Shown: in pieces, positions 15,085 to 18,790 of the stretch
Numbering within the stretch: the first letter of the stretch is position 1
Layout of the letters: each line of letters opens with the position of its first letter
Source of the DNA: Nocardioidaceae bacterium
GTDB lineage: Bacteria > Actinomycetota > Actinomycetes > Propionibacteriales > Nocardioidaceae
Reading direction: 5' to 3'
DNA: 18,790 nucleotides
NCBI GenBank assembly: GCA_013696015.1
Contig: JACCZI010000218.1
Location: 1 to 18,790, forward strand
The notes under the pieces: generated by a model
Told to the model about the DNA's origin: nothing
The model's input: the letters and a program-made list of their open reading frames with translations, nothing else
The model's database searches: none
Made by a program: the position numbers and the translations under genes

Positions 15085-15521
15085 GCCGGTCCCGACTCCA
15101 CGCGCCTCTTGAGGCCCTTGAGCGCGGCGTCGATGATCACCTTCTCCGCCTTGCGCTTCAGCATGCCGATCATCGGGATCGCGACGTCGACCGAGAGCCG
15201 GTAGGTGACGCGGGTGCCACCCTCGAGGGAGTCGAGGAGGTACGCGCCGTCGAGCCCTCGCAGCATCCGCCCTTCGACCAGCGTCCATCGGACCGCCGTG
15301 TCGTCGTCCCATTCGTACCGCAGGACGTATTCGTCGCGGATCGGTGAGGCGTCGAGGACGAAGCGAACCTGTGCCGCCCGGCCCGGCGACCCCGCCTGGA
15401 CGATCTCCGTCTGCTTGACCCCGGTCGCCCATTGCGGGTAGGCGCCGAAGTCGGCGATGACGGCCATCACAGCCGCAGCTTCTGCCTCGACGACGATGTC
15501 ACTGGTGGTCTGCTCAGGCAC
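15075..15521 (-). CDS. SRPBCC (START-like / polyketide cyclase-type) family protein
   Basis: A 148-aa protein with the SRPBCC fold pattern: N-terminal strand SDIVVEAEAAAVMAVIADFG with the helix that precedes YPQW (about 28-31), the central strands VRFVLDASPIRDEYVLRYEW and AVRWTLVEGRMLRGLDGAYLL, and a long C-terminal helix IPMIGMLKRKAEKVIIDAAL. The family binds hydrophobic ligands in a deep cavity. A cognate ligand cannot be named. It is the first gene of the minus-strand run. The start is GTG at 15521, with AGAAGGGG about 6-7 bases upstream. From memory, similar proteins commonly sit next to glkA in actinobacteria. Confidence 0.87.
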   Translation of the reverse strand: MPEQTTSDIVVEAEAAAVMAVIADFGAYPQWATGVKQTEIVQAGSPGRAAQVRFVLDASPIRDEYVLRYEWDDDTAVRWTLVEGRMLRGLDGAYLLDSLEGGTRVTYRLSVDVAIPMIGMLKRKAEKVIIDAALKGLKRRVESGPAWR

Positions 15522-15535
15522 CGCGGACCCCTTCT

Positions 15536-15561
15536 GCCGCCGCGTCCGGAACCGCGGCGGC
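15536..15561 (-). promoter_or_regulatory. GC-only stem-loop in the leader of the SRPBCC gene
   Basis: GCCGCCGCG (15536-15544) pairs perfectly with CGCGGCGGC (15553-15561) around an 8-base loop that contains TCCGGA. The stem ends about 14 bases before the GTG at 15521, next to the AGAAGGGG ribosome-binding site. A 9-bp all-GC stem here could limit translation or act as a protein site. A role is inferred only from position. Confidence 0.4.
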
Positions 15562-15702
15562 GACTACTCGGTCCTCCTTCGTCCTGGCGGACGTCACCTG
15601 TTCGGTTGGACTTGCGCCGCTCCGGTTCGGGGGATCTTCGTTCGCTGCGCATGCGCTTAGAGTGACGGTTGATCTACCGTAAGTGTCAAAGCCTGTGTCG
15701 AC

Positions 15703-15708
15703 AGGAGG
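15703..15708 (+). promoter_or_regulatory. Ribosome-binding site supporting the GTG start of tadE
   Basis: AGGAGG at 15703-15708 lies 4 bases before GTG at 15713. An in-frame GTG at 15683 has no comparable site, so 15713 is preferred. The divergent gap 15522-15712 also holds a short inverted repeat, ACGGT (15665-15669) / ACCGT (15676-15680), and the palindrome GCGCATGCGC (15647-15656). No clear promoter hexamers were seen. Confidence 0.6.
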
Positions 15709-15712
15709 AACC

Positions 15713-16156
15713 GTGCCGGACCGGCGCGCAGCCACAACCGCGCGACCCCGGAGCAACGACGGCGCGGCCGCCGTCGAATTGGCCCTGGTGTCGGTGCTGC
15801 TGTTCACGCTCGTCTTCGGCATCATCCAGTACGGATTCTACTTCTGGGCCTCCCAGATCGGCTCATCCGCCGTCCGCGACGCCGCCCGCTACTCCGCAGT
15901 CGGCACCAAAGACTGCGACGCGCTCAGGACCACCGTCACCGACCAGATGGGCGGTGCCGCGACCGGAGCCACCACCACCACCCGCTCCTACGACAACATC
16001 CCAGCCGCCAGCGGCGACAACGTCACCGTCACCATCTCCTACCAGGCCCTCAACATCGGCTTCCCGTTCATCCCCATCCCCAACGGCGGCCAGATCACCC
16101 AAAGCGCGCAAGCCCGCGTCGAGAGCGCCACCTCCAGCTCGGTGAACTGCACATGA
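15713..16156 (+). CDS. tadE: TadE family pseudopilin of the Tad/Flp pilus system
   Basis: A 147-aa minor pseudopilin. After a short basic leader, MPDRRAATTARPRSNDG, a hydrophobic helix AAAVELALVSVLLFTLVFGI (18-37) begins. Gly17 followed by Glu22 at position +5 is the prepilin-peptidase site (G|xxxxE), so cleavage after Gly17 is expected. The TadE motif continues YGFYFWASQIGSSAVRDAARYSAVG (40-64). The C-terminal part is Thr/Ser-rich with two Cys (68 and 146). The protein would be membrane-inserted and support Flp pilus assembly. The stop overlaps the next gene by 4 bases (ATGA). No Flp pilin gene or prepilin peptidase gene lies in the window. Confidence 0.87.
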   Translation: MPDRRAATTARPRSNDGAAAVELALVSVLLFTLVFGIIQYGFYFWASQIGSSAVRDAARYSAVGTKDCDALRTTVTDQMGGAATGATTTTRSYDNIPAASGDNVTVTISYQALNIGFPFIPIPNGGQITQSAQARVESATSSSVNCT

Positions 16157-17784
16157 GCACTCGACCGACGCGCAACCGCGCCCGCGACGAGAGCGGCGTG
16201 ATCGCGGTCCTCGTCGCGCTGATGGCGATCGTCTTGCTGGGCATCGCCGCCCTGGCCGTCGACATGGGAAACGCCTACGCCCGCAAACGTCTCGTCCAGA
16301 CCGAGGTCGACCTCGCCGCACTCGCCGGGGGCGCCAAGCTCCCGGCAACCGACACGGCAAGCCGACTGCTGGCCGTCGAAGCGGTGTTGGACTATCTGCA
16401 ACGCAATGCCACGTTCGGCCAGGAGCAGGACGGGTGGACCGCGGCCCAGCTGCAGGACGGGAGCATCAGCAACGGCGAGGTCGTCTTCGAGTCGGACGGG
16501 CGGATGCGGGTTACCGCGCCACCCGCCACAGTCAACTTCGGCCTGGCCGGCGCTCTGGGCTTCTCCACCGTGAACGTCGCCGCCGTTGCCACCGTGGAGA
16601 TCCGCTCCCCCGGACAGGTGGCGCCCTTGTTTTTGCTGGACGGGTGCAGCCATGGGTCGGGGGTCATCAAGGACGGCAACCAAGATCCCGAGCCCCAGCC
16701 GATCTACGTCCCGGCCAGCACCTCCAACGGGAGCGGGATACCTACCCCCACGCGCTCCAGTGTCGACCCGATATCAGCCGGCGCCGCTATCCAGCTGGAA
16801 CTGACCGGAAGCAGCTTCACCGGTGCCACGACGGTCTACTTCACCCGGGACGACAAGAACTGGACCGCTCCCGCGCTGTCCGTGACCGCCACCAGTCTGC
16901 GAGTCGACGTCCCGGACAAGGTGTATAACCGGCCCGGGGTGTGGCACATCCGGGTTGCCACCGCCACGAAACTCACCAAGGACAGCAACAACCTCCCGGT
17001 CACCATAACTACCGGCTCCGCCCAGCCGGGCTGCGGCACCAGCAGCACCGGAGACTTCGGCCTGATGCAATCGCCACGCGACGATGTGGCGTCGGGACAG
17101 TGGTTGGAGCTGAACATCGCCCGGGGACTGGATCACTCGGTCGCACCGTTCACGCCCTTCCCGACAACACCCAACGGCTCGTGCCGGTCGGGCAGCGCGG
17201 TGGTGACGGGTGCGATTCTCGACTACGACCCTCCGGGCTCCTCGCAGGACGGCGCCAACTGCGTCAACATCTACACCGGCAACCAGGTCAGCAAGACGAC
17301 CGACGGCCTCCTCGAAAGGCTCGCGGACTCCCAGAGCAGCTGCGGTCCGGACAACGGCACGTCACCGACCTTTCTGATCGACCGCACCGTGAACAACGAC
17401 GTCTTGAGCTGTTTCCTCACCGACGGCTACTCGTTGGGGGACGTGGGGCAAAGCGGAGCGCCGGCCGGTGTGATCTCGGCTTCGGTGTTCGACTCGCCGC
17501 GTTTCTTCTGGGTCCCGGTGCTGGGTGCAGGCGTCAACCCTGCCAACGGCGACTACGCCATCAAGTCCTTCCGTCCCGTCTTCATCACCGACGAGTCCGA
17601 CTTCGCCAGCCACCTTGCCAGCGACGCGAGCACCCGCAACGGGATCGTGGCGAACAACAGTCAGCTGTCGCTGGTCCAGGTGTACGCATTCTCGGCGGAC
17701 GCCCTTCCGGCGACCGCCGACGCCACCGGCTCGACGCTGCCCTATCTCGGGGCCGGACCTCGGGTGGTCCGACTAGTGGAGTGA
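16153..17784 (+). CDS. tadG: TadG-like pilus assembly protein with an IPT/TIG-like segment
   Basis: A 543-aa membrane-anchored extracytoplasmic protein. The N-terminus RARDESGVIAVLVALM (9-24), with helix 16-38 and VDMGNAYARKRLVQTEVDLAALAGGAKL (36-63), is the standard Tad/TadG N-terminal module. Residues about 205-287 look like an IPT/TIG immunoglobulin-like fold: SAGAAIQLELTGSSFTGATT, then VTATSLRVDVPD and GVWHIRVATAT. The remaining C-terminal 250 residues have no domain I recognise. Six cysteines (165, 294, 344, 370, 397, 420) all lie outside the membrane and may form disulfides. The role is probably in Tad pilus assembly or anchoring; TadG function in actinobacteria is poorly defined. Translation is probably coupled to tadE. 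Confidence 0.82.
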   Translation: MSTRPTRNRARDESGVIAVLVALMAIVLLGIAALAVDMGNAYARKRLVQTEVDLAALAGGAKLPATDTASRLLAVEAVLDYLQRNATFGQEQDGWTAAQLQDGSISNGEVVFESDGRMRVTAPPATVNFGLAGALGFSTVNVAAVATVEIRSPGQVAPLFLLDGCSHGSGVIKDGNQDPEPQPIYVPASTSNGSGIPTPTRSSVDPISAGAAIQLELTGSSFTGATTVYFTRDDKNWTAPALSVTATSLRVDVPDKVYNRPGVWHIRVATATKLTKDSNNLPVTITTGSAQPGCGTSSTGDFGLMQSPRDDVASGQWLELNIARGLDHSVAPFTPFPTTPNGSCRSGSAVVTGAILDYDPPGSSQDGANCVNIYTGNQVSKTTDGLLERLADSQSSCGPDNGTSPTFLIDRTVNNDVLSCFLTDGYSLGDVGQSGAPAGVISASVFDSPRFFWVPVLGAGVNPANGDYAIKSFRPVFITDESDFASHLASDASTRNGIVANNSQLSLVQVYAFSADALPATADATGSTLPYLGAGPRVVRLVE

Positions 17785-17837
17785 TCGTCAGCAACACCGT
17801 CATCACGGTTTCCCGAAACGAAAAGGCCAGGTCCATC

Positions 17838-18563
17838 ATGGGACGCAAGACCATCATCATCATCGTCGCACTCGTGATCGCGACGGTCGGCGCGATGCTC
17901 GTCTTCTTGTACGTGCAGGGAGTCGACGACCGGGCCGTCGCACAGACGCAACCTCGTCAGGTGCTGACGGTCACATCGCAGATCGCGACGGGCGAGTCGG
18001 TCGAAGACGCGATGCAGGCGGGCAAGTTCGAGCTGGCAGCTGTGCCTGAGTCGACGATCCTGGCCGGCGCGCTGGACTCCACCGACGCCATCGAGTCCAT
18101 GGTCGCCACGAGCGCGATCTACCCCGGCGAGCAGGTCATCGCGGCCAAGTTCGGCGAGGTGGGATCCGTCAGCAACCTCGGCATCCCCGAGAAGCGGTTG
18201 GCGATCAGTGTGCAGCTCACCGACCCTAACCGCGTAGCCGGATTCGTCTCCCCAGGGTCGGAGGTGGCGGTTTGGTTGACGCAGGGCGAGGGGCCGCAAG
18301 CCGAGATCCGGCTACTGCTCGAGAACGTCAAGGTTCTCGGCACCGGCCAGACCACGGTCGCGTCGACCACTACCACCGACGAGAACGGCCAGCAGACGAC
18401 CGAGCAGATCCCGCTGACGATCCTGACTGTCTCGGTCGACCAGGAGGAGGCGGAGAAGCTCCGGCTCGCCGAGAAGGTCGGTGAGCTCAGCCTGGGGCTC
18501 CGTACCGCCGATTCCGAGGCCCGCCTGACCGGCGGGCTCAGCGCCAACGACCTTTTCCGGTGA
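17838..18563 (+). CDS. cpaB: CpaB/RcpC family Flp pilus assembly protein
   Basis: A 241-aa protein with one N-terminal helix (residues 5-26, TIIIIVALVIATVGAMLVFL). It is followed by an SAF-like domain (about 40-107: VLTVTSQIATGESVEDAM, then SAIYPGEQVIAAKF) and an RcpC/CpaB domain (about 115-235: KRLAISVQLTDPNRVAGFVSP, GSEVAVWL, LTILTVSVDQEEAEKLRLAE). CpaB is a periplasmic-side Tad component thought to work with the secretin in Gram-negatives. In actinobacteria, which lack that secretin, it likely acts at the cell envelope. The start is ATG at 17838 after AAGGCCAGG. It lies 53 bases after tadG and 7 bases before the next gene. Confidence 0.88.
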   Translation: MGRKTIIIIVALVIATVGAMLVFLYVQGVDDRAVAQTQPRQVLTVTSQIATGESVEDAMQAGKFELAAVPESTILAGALDSTDAIESMVATSAIYPGEQVIAAKFGEVGSVSNLGIPEKRLAISVQLTDPNRVAGFVSPGSEVAVWLTQGEGPQAEIRLLLENVKVLGTGQTTVASTTTTDENGQQTTEQIPLTILTVSVDQEEAEKLRLAEKVGELSLGLRTADSEARLTGGLSANDLFR

Positions 18564-18570
18564 GGTAGAC

Positions 18571-18790
18571 ATGCCAACGATCGTCGAAACCGACCCTACG
18601 ACCGCTGAGACCCTGGCCGGCGCGGCCGGTGCGAGCACTCGCATCGACGCCATCGACACACTCAAGGCGCACCTGGAATCCCACCCCGATGAGTTCGCGG
18701 TGATCCTCGGGCCGAGCATGAATCTGTCGGCCGCGGTGGCGTTCGCAGACACGTACCGGGTGATGCGGCCGGCGTTGAGTGTGATCCTGG
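18571..18790 (+). CDS. TadZ/CpaE-type pilus assembly ATPase, N-terminal fragment (runs off the right edge)
   Basis: An ATG at 18571, with GAGG 5 bases upstream, opens a frame continuing to the end of the window (73 codons). The visible part, from MPTIVETDPTTAETLAGAAG through LKAHLESHPDEFAVILGPS to AVAFADTYRVMRPALSVIL, resembles the atypical receiver-like N-terminal domain of TadZ/CpaE proteins. These localise the Tad machine at the cell pole and carry a MinD/ParA-type ATPase domain further on. The ATPase part is outside the window, so the call rests on this domain plus its place directly after cpaB. Confidence 0.72.
   Translation, partial: MPTIVETDPTTAETLAGAAGASTRIDAIDTLKAHLESHPDEFAVILGPSMNLSAAVAFADTYRVMRPALSVIL

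Noticed and set aside
15647..15656. GCGCATGCGC palindrome upstream of tadE
   Set aside because: A 10-bp self-complementary GC-rich word is common by chance in such DNA, and nothing else supports a site.

Overview
The window is about 18.8 kb of dense, high-GC DNA with GTG and TTG starts and many 4-bp stop/start overlaps. It also carries a class II DAHP synthase, GlkA-like ROK kinases and a Tad pilus locus. Together these point to an actinobacterium (Actinomycetota). From memory, the neighbourhood of DAHP synthase, phosphofructokinase, acyltransferase, SRPBCC protein and ROK glucokinase resembles a core-metabolism region of Streptomyces and relatives. The genus cannot be fixed from the sequence alone.

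Layout, left to right. (1) 1-581, plus strand: 3' part of a two-domain VOC (glyoxalase-like) protein, followed by a nested inverted repeat. (2) 650-4960, minus strand: the transcription order is a phosphofructokinase with pyrophosphate-type signature residues, class II DAHP synthase, an AlaX-type alanyl-tRNA editing protein and a threonine aldolase. Two consecutive palindromes lie between the DAHP synthase and AlaX genes. (3) 5046-5870, plus: a DUF1028 protein, convergent with a PlsC-like acyltransferase (5904-6692, minus). (4) 6828-8555, plus: a small membrane protein, then a TIGR00300-family (ornithine cyclodeaminase-type) enzyme. (5) 8563-15521, minus: seven tightly packed genes, transcribed from an SRPBCC protein through two tandem ROK sugar kinases, methylmalonate-semialdehyde dehydrogenase, a GtrA-like membrane protein, a GT2 glycosyltransferase with two C-terminal membrane segments and a DUF2142 polytopic membrane protein. 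(6) 15713 to the right edge, plus: TadE, a TadG-like protein with an embedded IPT/TIG-like segment, CpaB/RcpC and the start of a TadZ/CpaE ATPase.

How the genes may work together. Phosphofructokinase and DAHP synthase sit at the glycolysis/shikimate junction, and the two ROK kinases would feed glucose 6-phosphate. The most suggestive system is the last three genes of the minus-strand run. Small GtrA-like protein, DPM1/GtrB-like GT2 enzyme and large multi-pass membrane protein appear in the same order and with the same architectures as the phage/Shigella gtrA-gtrB-gtr(type) glycosylation cassettes. This could be an actinobacterial version in which a DUF2142 protein is the extracytoplasmic transferase. 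The right-hand end is the 5' part of a Tad/Flp secretion-pilus operon that continues past the window.

No tRNA, rRNA, CRISPR array or insertion sequence was seen. No stretch above 300 bases lacks a gene; the longest gap is the divergent 15522-15712 region.
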